Source: Geobacillus vulcani PSS1 (lineage in GTDB: Bacteria; Bacillota; Bacilli; Bacillales; Anoxybacillaceae). From it: a stretch of 64,000 nt of DNA. Where the stretch lies: contig NZ_JPOI01000001.1 of NCBI RefSeq assembly GCF_000733845.1, positions 2,147,501 to 2,211,500 on the forward strand. The letters run 5' to 3'. Position 1 is the first letter of the stretch, and each line of letters opens with the position of its first letter. Both the position numbers and the translations under genes were made by a program. Below, piece after piece: positions 44,857 to 53,079 of this stretch. The notes under the pieces are model-generated. The model saw nothing but the letters and a program-made list of their open reading frames with translations. It was not told the DNA's origin and searched no databases.

Positions 44857-44889
44857 GATCTGTTCCTCCTTGCATTCGTAATGGGCCGG

Positions 44890-45150
44890 CTACACTTGCC
44901 AAGGCCACGGCGCGTCGTCCCAGTTCCATGGGTAATTGGAATAGCTATGGCCAAACTGCTCAAGCGGACCATAGGCAGCTTCAAACTGTTTTTTCAGCTG
45001 CTTTCGCTTTTGCGCGAGTTGGTTAAATTGTTGAATTGCCTGGTAGTCGTTTGGATGGGTGTCCAGATAGAGCGTCAGTTCAACGAGGGCAAAGTCGACC
45101 GCTTGCAGCTCCTCAAGCTGCTCGTAATACTCTTTCGGCATTTGTTTCAT
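44890..45150 (-). CDS. cotJB: Spore coat protein CotJB
   Basis: An 86-residue coat component. Typical features are the helical N terminus EYYEQLEELQAVDFALVELT, LDTHPNDYQAIQQFNQ, and the aromatic C terminus PWNWDDAPWPWQV. It overlaps the cotJA stop codon (ATGA), so it is coupled to it. Confidence 0.94.
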   Translation of the reverse strand: MKQMPKEYYEQLEELQAVDFALVELTLYLDTHPNDYQAIQQFNQLAQKRKQLKKQFEAAYGPLEQFGHSYSNYPWNWDDAPWPWQV

Positions 45151-45377
45151 GAGCCATCACCTTTTGCCTTTGTTTCGTAAGGGCTGTAATATGGATCGTA
45201 AAACACTTGCCAAAGCGTTCCTTTCATTAGCGCTTCGCGAAGCGGAAATTGCGGTAAGTTCGGCGGTTGGAAGCCGACGTATAAATTCGGCGCCGTGACG
45301 TACGTTTTGACGCGGATCGGCGGGCACGGGTCAAACGGGCTGATGTACGGCTCATATTGTTTGCGCGTTGTAAACAT
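45147..45377 (-). CDS. cotJA: Spore coat-associated protein CotJA
   Basis: A 76-residue proline and tyrosine rich protein: YEPYISPFDPCPPIRVKTY, APNLYVGFQPPNLPQFP and LWQVFYDPYYSPYE. It is required with CotJC for incorporation into the coat. I use ATG 45377, directly behind AAAAAGGAGGGGT; the frame is open seven codons further. First gene of the operon. Confidence 0.92.
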   Translation of the reverse strand: MFTTRKQYEPYISPFDPCPPIRVKTYVTAPNLYVGFQPPNLPQFPLREALMKGTLWQVFYDPYYSPYETKAKGDGS

Positions 45378-45409
45378 ACAACCCCTCCTTTTTGGCAAAG
45401 TTCAGTCTA

Positions 45410-45438
45410 TATGTATGATGGGGCGATGCCGTTCATGC
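45410..45438 (-). promoter_or_regulatory. Sigma-E promoter for cotJABC
   Basis: On the minus strand the -10 CATACATA (45417-45410) matches the sigma-E consensus and is preceded after 14 bases by the weaker -35 GCATGAA (45438-45432). It is 33 bases upstream of cotJA; the B. subtilis cotJ operon is sigma-E dependent. Confidence 0.65.
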
Positions 45439-45506
45439 CTGTTTGTCATGGTGAATCGTTAAGATGAAAAGGCAGCGAAACGTTTTATGAAAACTCCACA
45501 CAGACC

Positions 45507-45600
45507 GTCCCATTGAGTATCGCAGGGATGCTCAAGGCTGGATTCGCCCTTGACCAATACCCGCCAAAGGTGAGGAAGAGTCGTCAAGGGCGATGGGGAC
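45507..45600 (+). other. Three-way-junction structured leader upstream of ypbG
   Basis: GTCCCA (45507-45512) and TGGGGAC (45594-45600) close a segment containing two hairpins: TTGAG-ATC/GAT-CTCAA (45513-45535) and a perfect 11-base stem TCGCCCTTGAC (45544-45554)/GTCAAGGGCGA (45583-45593). It ends 24 bases before the first possible start of ypbG. No known riboswitch consensus was recognised. The rest of the cotJA-ypbG gap contains the cotJ promoter. Confidence 0.5.
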
Positions 45601-45623
45601 AAAAAAGAAAATGGGGGGAAAAC

Positions 45624-46832
45624 ATGGGCCGCCTATGGGTGACCGCCATGGCCGCCATTTTATGCACACATTTGTTTTTTCGCTGGCTGCCGCCGCTTAA
45701 GCCGTTTTCCCCAACCTTGTTTTGGACGCAGCTGTTGTTTTCACCGCTTCGAACATGGCTTGCTTTTGCCTGTTTTTTGCTCGGCGTCGCTGCCAATGGG
45801 ATGCTTCTTTGCATCGCTGTAACCGGGGCGATGCATTTGTTGTCCGGCCGAAAGGTTCGCCTCGGCGAATGGATGCTCAGTTTGGCGGCGCTCGGCCATT
45901 TTTATTGGGCGTTTCGATTCCATTGGCGATTGGCGGCATTTTTTTTTCGTTTTTTCCTTCTTTTATGGTATGATGATGTTAAGAGGACGCCGGCTGCCCG
46001 AAGACGGCCGGCTTTAGCAGGAGGAAGTATGGTCATCGGGGGAGTGATCACGGGTATTCTGCTTTTGCTTGTCTATATGTGGAAAGAAGCGCACAGCAGC
46101 CGGATCCGTCATGTGACGCTGCCGTTCCCTTCTTTTTCTGGACATTGGCCGCCGCTGACGATTTTTTTTATTTCCGATATTCATCGGCGGATCATTTCGG
46201 CACGCATGCTGGAAAAAGTGAAAGGAAAGGCCGATCTCGTCGTCATTGGCGGGGATTTGGCCGAAAGAGGGGTGCCCGAAGCGCGCGTCCGCGAAAATGT
46301 GCGCCGGTTGCAAGCGGTCGCTCCCGTGTATTTTGTCTGGGGAAACAATGATGACGAAGTCGGTTACGATCTTCGCTCATTGCTTTTGGAAGAGGGCGTG
46401 CATGTGCTCAAAAACGAGGCGAAAGTATGGGAGCATGGCGGCGTGCCGATCGCGCTCATCGGCGTCGGCGACGTGAGTCGGAAGGAGGCGGATATCGATC
46501 GGGCGCTTGCAGGCGTGCCGCCACAATCATTGCGGATTTTAGCCTGCCACAATCCGGCGATCATCGTCCGCTTAAGAGACGAACAGCGCATTTCGCTCGT
46601 GTTGAGCGGCCATACCCACGGTGGGCAGATCCGGTTGTTTTCGCTTGGATTGTATGAAAAAGGAGGGCTCAAATGGCACGGCAGCACCGCGCTGTTGACG
46701 AGCAATGGCTACGGGACGACCGGGGTGCCGCTTCGCCTCGGAGCCCCGGCAGAGACTCATCTCATCACGATTGTGCCCGGAAAGCCGGCAGCCGAGAAAA
46801 AATGCTTGTCTAAAACGGGGAAAACGATGTAA
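45624..46832 (+). CDS. ypbG: Metallophosphoesterase YpbG with N-terminal membrane extension
   Basis: The catalytic part (about residues 165-402) is a calcineurin-like phosphoesterase: FFISDIHRR, VVIGGDLAERG, YFVWGNNDDEVG, LACHNPAII and LSGHTHGGQIRLF supply the metal ligands. One membrane helix (about 138-155) precedes it. From ATG 45624 (behind TGGGGGGAAAAC) the frame adds about 135 residues with four more hydrophobic segments. An in-frame ATG at 46029 has a better site, AGGAGGAAGT, an extended -10 (TGGTATGAT, 45966-45974) upstream, and yields 267 residues, close to B. subtilis YpbG. Either two start points or a fused upstream membrane gene is possible. Confidence 0.8.
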   Translation: MGRLWVTAMAAILCTHLFFRWLPPLKPFSPTLFWTQLLFSPLRTWLAFACFLLGVAANGMLLCIAVTGAMHLLSGRKVRLGEWMLSLAALGHFYWAFRFHWRLAAFFFRFFLLLWYDDVKRTPAARRRPALAGGSMVIGGVITGILLLLVYMWKEAHSSRIRHVTLPFPSFSGHWPPLTIFFISDIHRRIISARMLEKVKGKADLVVIGGDLAERGVPEARVRENVRRLQAVAPVYFVWGNNDDEVGYDLRSLLLEEGVHVLKNEAKVWEHGGVPIALIGVGDVSRKEADIDRALAGVPPQSLRILACHNPAIIVRLRDEQRISLVLSGHTHGGQIRLFSLGLYEKGGLKWHGSTALLTSNGYGTTGVPLRLGAPAETHLITIVPGKPAAEKKCLSKTGKTM

Positions 46833-46919
46833 ACTCATTAATAACAACAAACGAACCAATTGCCGCTTGCGACATACAATAACGGTAAGAGATGGCTCTG
46901 TAGGTAAGGAGGGGTGCCG

Positions 46920-47510
46920 ATGCGTCTTGAGCGCTTGACCCACAACAAAATCAAAATTTTCCTGACGTTTGACGATTTGCTGGACCGCGGGTTGACGAAA
47001 GACGATTTATGGAAAGACACGTTTAAAGTCCATCAGCTGTTCCGCGATATGATCGAGGAAGCAAGCGAAGAGCTCGGTTTTGAAGTGAACGGATCGATCG
47101 CGGTCGAAGTGTACTCTTTACCGGCGCAGGGCATGGTCGTTATCGTTACGAACGAAGGCGACTACGACGACATGGAAGAAGAATTCGCCGACGATTATAT
47201 CGAAATGCAAGTAACGCTCGATGAGAGCGATGACATATTTTACGAATTCCAAACGTTTGAAGATGTCATCCAGCTCGCTCATCGCCTGCATGCGGTCGGT
47301 TGCCTCGACGGCACGCTCTATTCCTATCATGGCCGCTTTTACTTGCATGTTCCCGAAGAACCCCCGATTCCGCTCGACAACTTTGTCGCCTTGCTGGCCG
47401 AGTTTGGCAACCCGGCTACGATAACGATACATCGTGTGCAAGAATATGGGAAGCGGCTGATTGAACGCCGCGCGATCGAACAGCTCGTTCGTTATTTCCG
47501 CGCCAATTAA
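46920..47510 (+). CDS. mecB: Adaptor protein MecB (YpbH), MecA paralogue
   Basis: Adaptor that hands substrates to the ClpC ATPase. N-terminal domain: MRLERLTHNKIKIFLTFDDL, GLTKDDLWKD. The acidic linker (GDYDDMEEEFADDY) leads to the C-terminal ClpC-binding domain, FQTFEDVIQLAHRL with DGTLYSYHGRFYLHV. I choose ATG 46920, behind AAGGAGGGG, giving 196 residues; a GTG two codons upstream is possible. The position before gudB identifies it as YpbH/MecB rather than MecA itself. Confidence 0.9.
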   Translation: MRLERLTHNKIKIFLTFDDLLDRGLTKDDLWKDTFKVHQLFRDMIEEASEELGFEVNGSIAVEVYSLPAQGMVVIVTNEGDYDDMEEEFADDYIEMQVTLDESDDIFYEFQTFEDVIQLAHRLHAVGCLDGTLYSYHGRFYLHVPEEPPIPLDNFVALLAEFGNPATITIHRVQEYGKRLIERRAIEQLVRYFRAN

Positions 47511-47520
47511 AGGTATAGAA

Positions 47521-47556
47521 AGGCTCCTTGAAATGGACAAGGAGTCTATTTTTTTG
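47521..47556 (+). terminator. Terminator of mecB
   Basis: AGGCTCCTTG (47521-47530) pairs with CAAGGAGTCT (47538-47547, one G-T), followed by ATTTTTTT. Confidence 0.87.
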
Positions 47557-47591
47557 CGCCGACTGTTTGACGCCGCTTCGCCATTTTTCCT

Positions 47592-47619
47592 TTGCATCCG
47601 GCCACAGAAGGTGTATACT
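47592..47619 (+). promoter_or_regulatory. Probable sigma-A promoter for gudB
   Basis: TTGCAT (47592-47597), 16 bases, TATACT (47614-47619), about 50 bases before the start codon. Confidence 0.55.
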
Positions 47620-47670
47620 ATGACATGAAAGGCGACAAATTATTATAGCGAGCTTATAGGAGGTTTACGT

Positions 47671-48942
47671 ATGGCAGCCGACAAGCATACGGAAGAGAAA
47701 GAACAACAATACGACGTGTTGGCGTCGACACAAATTGTTATACATAGAGCGTTGGAAAAGCTCGGTTACCCGGAAGAAGTGTATGAGCTGTTGAAAGAGC
47801 CGATCCGCGTGTTGACGGTCCGCATTCCGGTGCGCATGGACGACGGGTCGGTGAAAATTTTTACCGGCTACCGCGCGCAGCATAACGATGCGGTCGGCCC
47901 GACGAAAGGTGGCGTGCGTTTCCATCCTGATGTGACGGAACGCGAAGTGAAAGCGCTGTCGATTTGGATGAGCTTAAAGTGCGGCATCGTCGACTTGCCG
48001 TATGGCGGCGGCAAAGGCGGCATCGTCTGCGACCCGCGCACGATGTCGTTCCGCGAGCTCGAGCGGCTAAGCCGCGGCTATGTGCGCGCCATCAGCCAAA
48101 TCGTCGGACCGACGAAAGACATTCCGGCGCCGGATGTGTTTACCAACTCGCAAATTATGGCGTGGATGATGGATGAGTACAGCCGCATCCGCGAGTTCGA
48201 TTCGCCCGGTTTCATCACCGGGAAGCCGCTTGTCCTCGGCGGTTCGCACGGCCGGGAAACGGCGACGGCCAAAGGAGTGACCATTTGCATCCGCGAGGCG
48301 GCGAAAAAACGCGGTTTGTCGCTCAAAGGGGCGCGCGTCGTCGTGCAGGGGTTCGGCAACGCTGGCAGCTATTTGGCGAAATTTATGCATGACGCCGGGG
48401 CGAAAGTCGTCGGCATTTCCGATGTGTACGGCGCGCTGTACGATCCGAACGGGCTCGATATCGACTATTTGCTGGAACGGCGCGACAGCTTTGGCACGGT
48501 GACGAAGCTGTTTAAAAATACGATCTCGAATAAAGAGCTGCTTGAGCTTGATTGCGACATTTTGGTGCCGGCGGCCATCGAAAACCAAATTACGGCGGAA
48601 AATGCTCCACGCATCAAGGCGAGCATCGTTGTCGAGGCGGCGAACGGACCGACGACGCTCGAGGCGACGGAAATTTTGACGCAACGTGGCATTTTGCTCG
48701 TTCCGGACGTGTTGGCAAGCGCTGGCGGCGTCACCGTGTCGTACTTTGAATGGGTGCAAAACAACCAAGGTTACTATTGGACGGAAGAAGAAGTGGAACA
48801 GCGGCTTGAAAAAGTGATGGTCAAGGCGTTCAACAACGTGTATGAAATGGCGCAGACGCGCCGCGTCGACATGCGCCTTGCCGCCTACATGGTCGGCGTT
48901 CGCAAAATGGCGGAAGCGTGCCGGTTCCGCGGCTGGGTGTGA
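47671..48942 (+). CDS. gudB: Glutamate dehydrogenase GudB
   Basis: NAD-linked hexameric enzyme that degrades glutamate to 2-oxoglutarate. 423 residues. Substrate site: GGVRFHPDVTEREVKALSIW and the catalytic lysine in LPYGGGKGGI. Rossmann segment: VVQGFGNAGSYLAKFMHDAG. The gene lies between mecB and ypdA, as gudB does in B. subtilis. The 9-base duplication that inactivates gudB in the laboratory B. subtilis strain is absent (IKASIVVEAANGPTTLEAT is intact), so an active enzyme is expected. Confidence 0.95.
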   Translation: MAADKHTEEKEQQYDVLASTQIVIHRALEKLGYPEEVYELLKEPIRVLTVRIPVRMDDGSVKIFTGYRAQHNDAVGPTKGGVRFHPDVTEREVKALSIWMSLKCGIVDLPYGGGKGGIVCDPRTMSFRELERLSRGYVRAISQIVGPTKDIPAPDVFTNSQIMAWMMDEYSRIREFDSPGFITGKPLVLGGSHGRETATAKGVTICIREAAKKRGLSLKGARVVVQGFGNAGSYLAKFMHDAGAKVVGISDVYGALYDPNGLDIDYLLERRDSFGTVTKLFKNTISNKELLELDCDILVPAAIENQITAENAPRIKASIVVEAANGPTTLEATEILTQRGILLVPDVLASAGGVTVSYFEWVQNNQGYYWTEEEVEQRLEKVMVKAFNNVYEMAQTRRVDMRLAAYMVGVRKMAEACRFRGWV

Positions 48943-48977
48943 GCGCAGCAAGCGCCGATGTTTGCAAGCTTTCGCGA

Positions 48978-49008
48978 AATCCCCTATCATAAGATAGGGG
49001 ATTTTTTG
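48978..49008 (+). terminator. Terminator of gudB
   Basis: AATCCCCTATC (48978-48988) pairs perfectly with GATAGGGGATT (48993-49003), followed by TTTTT. Confidence 0.9.
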
Positions 49009-49028
49009 CTTCGTGCGAGGTGGCAAGA

Positions 49029-50024
49029 ATGGTGAAAGAGGAGAAAATTATTATTGTCGGCGGCGGGCCGTGCGGGCTGGCGGCGGCGATTGCTTTGCAA
49101 GACGCTGGATTTTCGCCGCTGGTGATCGAGAAAGGAAACATCGTCCATTCGATTTACCGTTTTCCGACGCATCAGACGTTTTTCAGCACGAGCGACCGGC
49201 TGGAGATCGGCGGCGTGCCGTTTATCACGGAGAATCGGAAGCCGACGCGAAATCAAGCGCTTGCTTATTATCGGGAAGTCGTCGTTCGCAAGCAAGTGCG
49301 CGTCCATGCGTTTGAAGAAGTGAAAGCCGTCAAGCCGCAGAAAGACGGAACGTTTTTCATTGAAACGACAAAAGGGACGTACCGCGCGCAATATGTCGTC
49401 ATCGCCACCGGCTATTACGACCATCCGAACTATATGAACGTGCCAGGGGAAGAACTGCCGAAAGTGATGCATTACTTTAAAGAAGCGCATCCGTACTTCA
49501 ACACCGACTGCGTCGTCATCGGCGGGAAAAATTCGAGCGTCGACGCGGCGATGGAGCTCGTAAAAGCCGGGGCGCGCGTCACGGTGCTGTACCGTGGAAA
49601 CGAGTATTCGAAAAGCATTAAGCCGTGGATTTTGCCGGAGTTTGACTCCCTTGTAAAGAAAGGAGTCATCCGCATGGAGTTTCGCGCTCATGTGAAAGAA
49701 ATTACCGAAGAGGCGGTCGTGTATGAAGTGGACGGGGAAACGAAAACAATCAAAAACGACTTTGTGTTTGCCATGACCGGCTATCATCCAGATCATCGCT
49801 TCTTGATGAACATCGGGGTGCAGATCGATCCGGAAAGCGGCCGGCCGCATTACGATCCGGAGACGATGGAAACAAATGTGCCGGGGGTGTTTATCGCCGG
49901 AGTGATCGCCGCCGGCAACGATGCGAACGAGATTTTTATCGAAAACGGCCGTTTTCATGGGGGTCGCATCGCTACCTGCATCGCCAAGCGTGAGCGGGAG
50001 GCGTCACCCAAGCAGCTGCAGTAG
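49029..50024 (+). CDS. ypdA: Bacillithiol disulfide reductase YpdA (Bdr)
   Basis: FAD and NADPH dependent reductase of the thioredoxin-reductase-like family that recycles bacillithiol disulfide. FAD site IIIVGGGPCGLAAAIALQD includes the conserved active cysteine of YpdA enzymes (GGGPCGL). The NADPH site is CVVIGGKNSSVDAAMELVKA. The C-terminal FAD motif is NVPGVFIAGVIAAGND. ATG 49029 (331 residues) follows GAGGTGG; the frame is open three codons earlier. Confidence 0.93.
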   Translation: MVKEEKIIIVGGGPCGLAAAIALQDAGFSPLVIEKGNIVHSIYRFPTHQTFFSTSDRLEIGGVPFITENRKPTRNQALAYYREVVVRKQVRVHAFEEVKAVKPQKDGTFFIETTKGTYRAQYVVIATGYYDHPNYMNVPGEELPKVMHYFKEAHPYFNTDCVVIGGKNSSVDAAMELVKAGARVTVLYRGNEYSKSIKPWILPEFDSLVKKGVIRMEFRAHVKEITEEAVVYEVDGETKTIKNDFVFAMTGYHPDHRFLMNIGVQIDPESGRPHYDPETMETNVPGVFIAGVIAAGNDANEIFIENGRFHGGRIATCIAKREREASPKQLQ

Positions 50025-50103
50025 TGCTTCATTGGCCAATACCTTAATGATGTCAGGCGCGTTGATGAATCAATAAAAACCAATTAAGAGGGCTCTGTTC
50101 CCA

Positions 50104-50246
50104 GCTTTTCTGCCGTAGTCGGCAAGCGGTTCGCTGGCCGACTGGGCAGGGCATATGAAGGCGCCCCCTCTTCGAACAATGAACGTTTTGCGGGCACATT
50201 CCATTGGCCCGCCGGCGTTCTTGTTCGAGGGAAGAGGCAGAAAAGC
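50104..50246. other. 143-nt multi-hairpin element upstream of ansA
   Basis: A perfect 11-base inverted repeat (GCTTTTCTGCC, 50104-50114; GGCAGAAAAGC, 50236-50246) closes a segment with a 50117-50143 hairpin (AGTCGGC/GCCGACT plus AGCG/CGCT) and a long 50172-50228 hairpin (TCGAACAA/TTGTTCGA, GAACG/CGTTC, GCGGGC/GCCCGC). It is not a T-box: no AGGGTGG-type specifier bulge is seen. It fills the 320-base gap between ypdA and ansA, in which nothing else is evident apart from AT-rich sequence at 50270-50330. Confidence 0.55.
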
Positions 50247-50344
50247 GTGTATCCAGCCATATGATGTGGTGTTTTTTAGTAAAATAAATAGATAATCAAC
50301 ACTTTGTGTAATGATGCTAAAGAGAGAAAGCGAGGGTGGCTTGC

Positions 50345-51316
50345 GTGACGAAACGGAAAGTGGTGCTTCTGACAACCGGCGGCACGATTGCGAGCAAGCG
50401 GAGCGAACGTTCCGGCCGCCTGCGGGCGGGGGCGCTAAGCGGCGAAGAACTCGCGGCGCTGTGCCATTTGCCGAAAGAAATTGAAATCATCGTGGAAAGC
50501 GTATTTCAATTGCCAAGCATGCATTTGACGTTTTCGCATTGGCTTGAGCTGAAAAAACGGATTGAGGCGCATTTCACCGATCCAACCGTTGATGGCATCG
50601 TCGTCACTCACGGAACAGATGCGCTCGAAGAAACGGCCTATTTTCTTGATTTGACGATCGATGATCCGCGGACGATCGTCGTCACCGGTTCGCAGCGGGC
50701 GCCGTCTGATTTGGGCAGCGATGTGTACATCAATATCCGCCATGCGATTTACGCCGCGTGCGCCGAGACGCTGCGCGGGGCGGGGACGGTTGTTGTGTTC
50801 AATGAACGCATTTTTGCTGCGAAATACGTGAAAAAAGAACACGCCTCGAATATTCAAGGATTCAACGCTTTCGGCTTCGGCTATTTGGGCATCATTGACA
50901 ACGATGAGGTGTACGTGTATCAAAAGCCGATCCGACGCGAATATTACAAGCTTGTGCGCCCGCTTCCGCCGGTGGACATTGTGAAATGCTACTTGGAGGC
51001 GGACGGCAAGTTCATTAAAGCCGCCCGGGAAAGCGGAGTCGCTGGCATCGTGCTCGAAGGGGTCGGCCGCGGACAAGTGGCGCCCAAAATGGTCGATGAA
51101 ATCGTCAAAGCCATTGAAGTGGGCATCAAAGTCGTGGTGACGACGAGCGCCGAGGAAGGGGCGGTGTATACAACGTACGATTACCTCGGCAGCGCCTATG
51201 ATTTGCATAAAAAAGGCGTCATTCTTGGCAGCGACTACGATGCGAAAAAAGCGCGCATCAAGCTTGCTGTCGCCCTCGCTGCTGACGCCGATTTCGATCG
51301 TTTGTTTGCTTATTAA
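50345..51316 (+). CDS. ansA: L-asparaginase
   Basis: Hydrolyses asparagine to aspartate and ammonia. Type I/II asparaginase fold. Catalytic threonines are in LLTTGGTIAS and VVTHGTDALEETAYFL, with the lysine in the EGVGRGQVAPK region contributing to the C-terminal domain. No signal peptide, so cytosolic. Start GTG 50345 behind GAGGGTGG (323 residues); the frame is open three codons earlier. In B. subtilis ansA is usually with ansB; no aspartase gene follows here. Confidence 0.93.
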   Translation: MTKRKVVLLTTGGTIASKRSERSGRLRAGALSGEELAALCHLPKEIEIIVESVFQLPSMHLTFSHWLELKKRIEAHFTDPTVDGIVVTHGTDALEETAYFLDLTIDDPRTIVVTGSQRAPSDLGSDVYINIRHAIYAACAETLRGAGTVVVFNERIFAAKYVKKEHASNIQGFNAFGFGYLGIIDNDEVYVYQKPIRREYYKLVRPLPPVDIVKCYLEADGKFIKAARESGVAGIVLEGVGRGQVAPKMVDEIVKAIEVGIKVVVTTSAEEGAVYTTYDYLGSAYDLHKKGVILGSDYDAKKARIKLAVALAADADFDRLFAY

Positions 51317-51413
51317 TCGATTTTTTCTTTTTTGCTCCCTCGTTTCATCGTCTTTGGCGAGGAGGCCCACACTTCAACGACCGAAGGGAGGAAGCGGGGG
51401 AGGAATCGTTTTT

Positions 51414-51444
51414 TTGTATCACTAAAAATGTGATAGACTATACT
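51414..51444 (+). promoter_or_regulatory. Possible prsW promoter with embedded dyad
   Basis: TTGTAT (51414-51419) and TATACT (51439-51444) are 19 bases apart. Between and over them lies the inverted repeat TATCAC/GTGATA (51417-51422 and 51430-51435), a candidate operator. Confidence 0.4.
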
Positions 51445-51494
51445 TAGTGAAAGATTAAGATAGAAGTAAAATGACAAAGAAACGGGGACCGGGG

Positions 51495-52172
51495 ATGTTT
51501 TCGTTGATTTCCGCCGGCGTCGCCCCCGGGGTGGCGCTGCTTAGTTATTTTTATTTAAAAGACGAGTATGAGGCTGAGCCGCTTTCGTTTGTGTTGCGCA
51601 TGTTTTTGTTCGGCGTTTTGCTTGTGTTTCCGATCATGTTCATCCAATACGTGCTGGCGGCAGAAGGGATTGTCGCGTCGCCGGCAGCTGAGGCGTTTCT
51701 TTCCGCCGCGCTCCTTGAGGAGTTTGTCAAATGGTTTGTCATTTATTTTTTTGTGTATGACCACGACGAATTTGACGAGCCGTATGACGGCATTGTGTAC
51801 AGCGCCAGCGTCTCGCTCGGATTCGCGACGCTGGAAAACATTTTGTACTTATTGGCCAACGGAGTGGAGACGGCCATTGCCCGGGCGCTTTTGCCGGTGT
51901 CCAGTCATGCGCTCTTTTCCGTCATCATGGGGTTTTATTTCGGCAAGGCGAAGTTTGCTGCAAAAAAGCGCCGCTATTATTTATGGGCGTCGTTTTTGTT
52001 GCCGTTTTTCCTTCATGGCGTCTATGACTGGTTGTTGCTCGCCAAAGAGCGATGGGGCTATTACATGGGGGTGTTTATGCTCTCCTTATGGTGGGTGGCG
52101 TTGCGCAAAGTAAAACAAGCGAAAGGATACGCCCGCTGCCAGGCGGTGCCGCCTGCGAAAAGCCAAGCGTAA
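51495..52172 (+). CDS. prsW: Site-1 anti-sigma protease PrsW
   Basis: Polytopic membrane metalloprotease; in B. subtilis it makes the first cut in the anti-sigma factor RsiW. About seven helices in 225 residues. Conserved active-site region: SAALLEEFVKWFVIYFFVY with the EE pair, DEPYDGIVYSASVSLGFATL and VSSHALFSVIMGFYFG, then FFLHGVYDW. I use ATG 51495 (MFSLISAGVAPG), which aligns with the B. subtilis start; ATG 51471 would add eight basic residues. Confidence 0.93.
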   Translation: MFSLISAGVAPGVALLSYFYLKDEYEAEPLSFVLRMFLFGVLLVFPIMFIQYVLAAEGIVASPAAEAFLSAALLEEFVKWFVIYFFVYDHDEFDEPYDGIVYSASVSLGFATLENILYLLANGVETAIARALLPVSSHALFSVIMGFYFGKAKFAAKKRRYYLWASFLLPFFLHGVYDWLLLAKERWGYYMGVFMLSLWWVALRKVKQAKGYARCQAVPPAKSQA

Positions 52173-52192
52173 AAGCTTTGGCTTTTTTCTTT
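52158..52192 (+). terminator. Terminator of prsW
   Basis: AAAAGCCAA (52158-52166) pairs with TTGGCTTTT (52178-52186), followed by TTCTTTTTTT. The stem includes the prsW stop codon region. Confidence 0.82.
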
Positions 52193-52263
52193 TTTTCGCA
52201 TAAAAAAGGGAAACGGAAGGAAAATAGGGGTAAAAACGGTGAGTGTTGACGGGAGGTTCACAT

Positions 52264-53064
52264 ATGGCAAGGAAATGGGTCCTATTCATCGCATTGGCTG
52301 TTTGGACATGCATGTACCCATCAGGCCATGCTTCAGCGTTTTCCCCGCAAGTGATTCAGCGCGGAGCGGTGGGCGATGATGTCATTGAGCTGCAGGCGCG
52401 GCTGCAATACCTTGGGTTTTACAACGGCAAAATTGACGGTGTGTTTGGCTGGCGCACGTATTGGGCGCTGCGCAATTTCCAATACGAATACGGCTTGCCG
52501 GTCGATGGACTAGCCGGATCGGAGACGAAACGGAAGCTTGTGAACGCTTCAAAATATTACGAGCAGTTTGTGAAAGAGCAAATTCGCCAAGGGAACGATT
52601 TCACCCATTACGGCGGCATTCCGCTCAGCCAGCAGGTGAAAAAACGCGGCGGTTCAGCGGGTTCAGTGCGGGCGGCGAAAACGACGGCGTCGAACGTGCC
52701 GAAAGGGTTTTCGCAAAACGATATTCGGCTGATGGCCAACGCCGTTTACGGGGAAGCGCGCGGGGAGCCGTACATCGGGCAAGTAGCGGTTGCCGCCGTT
52801 ATTTTAAATCGGCTGAAGCATCCGTCATTCCCGGATACGGTTGCTGGGGTCATTTTTCAGCCCGGTGCATTCACAGCGGTCGCCGATGGGCAAATTTGGC
52901 TGACACCGAATGAAACGGCGAAAAAAGCGGTGCTTGATGCGATCAACGGCTGGGATCCGACCGGCGGAGCGATTTACTACTTTAACCCGGCCACGGCGAC
53001 GAGCGCTTGGATTTGGAGCCGCCCGCAAATCAAGCGGATTGGAAACCATATTTTCTGCAAATAA
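52264..53064 (+). CDS. sleB: Spore cortex-lytic enzyme SleB
   Basis: Lytic transglycosylase held dormant in the spore and active at germination. Signal peptide about 1-26. A peptidoglycan-binding domain (about 35-95: VGDDVIELQARLQYLGFYNG, DGVFGWRTYWALRNFQ) and a C-terminal hydrolase domain with the catalytic glutamate in ANAVYGEARGEPYIGQVAVA follow. 266 residues from ATG 52264, behind GGGAGG. ypeB follows 15 bases later, forming the usual pair. Confidence 0.95.
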   Translation: MARKWVLFIALAVWTCMYPSGHASAFSPQVIQRGAVGDDVIELQARLQYLGFYNGKIDGVFGWRTYWALRNFQYEYGLPVDGLAGSETKRKLVNASKYYEQFVKEQIRQGNDFTHYGGIPLSQQVKKRGGSAGSVRAAKTTASNVPKGFSQNDIRLMANAVYGEARGEPYIGQVAVAAVILNRLKHPSFPDTVAGVIFQPGAFTAVADGQIWLTPNETAKKAVLDAINGWDPTGGAIYYFNPATATSAWIWSRPQIKRIGNHIFCK

Positions 53065-53079
53065 CAGGAGGGAGACGAG

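Noticed and set aside
48600..48680. Cryptic gudB allele as in laboratory B. subtilis
   Set aside because: The region encoding IKASIVVEAANG has no 9-base direct repeat, so the enzyme should be active.
48067..49958. Two long minus-strand reading frames of about 320 codons opposite gudB and ypdA
   Set aside because: They lie entirely opposite well-supported genes, have composition typical of complementary-strand translation, and lack ribosome sites and family motifs.
50025..50335. Possible T-box or amino-acid riboswitch before ansA
   Set aside because: The fold is strong, but no T-box core sequence (AGGGTGG-type), specifier loop or terminator/antiterminator pair precedes the gene.
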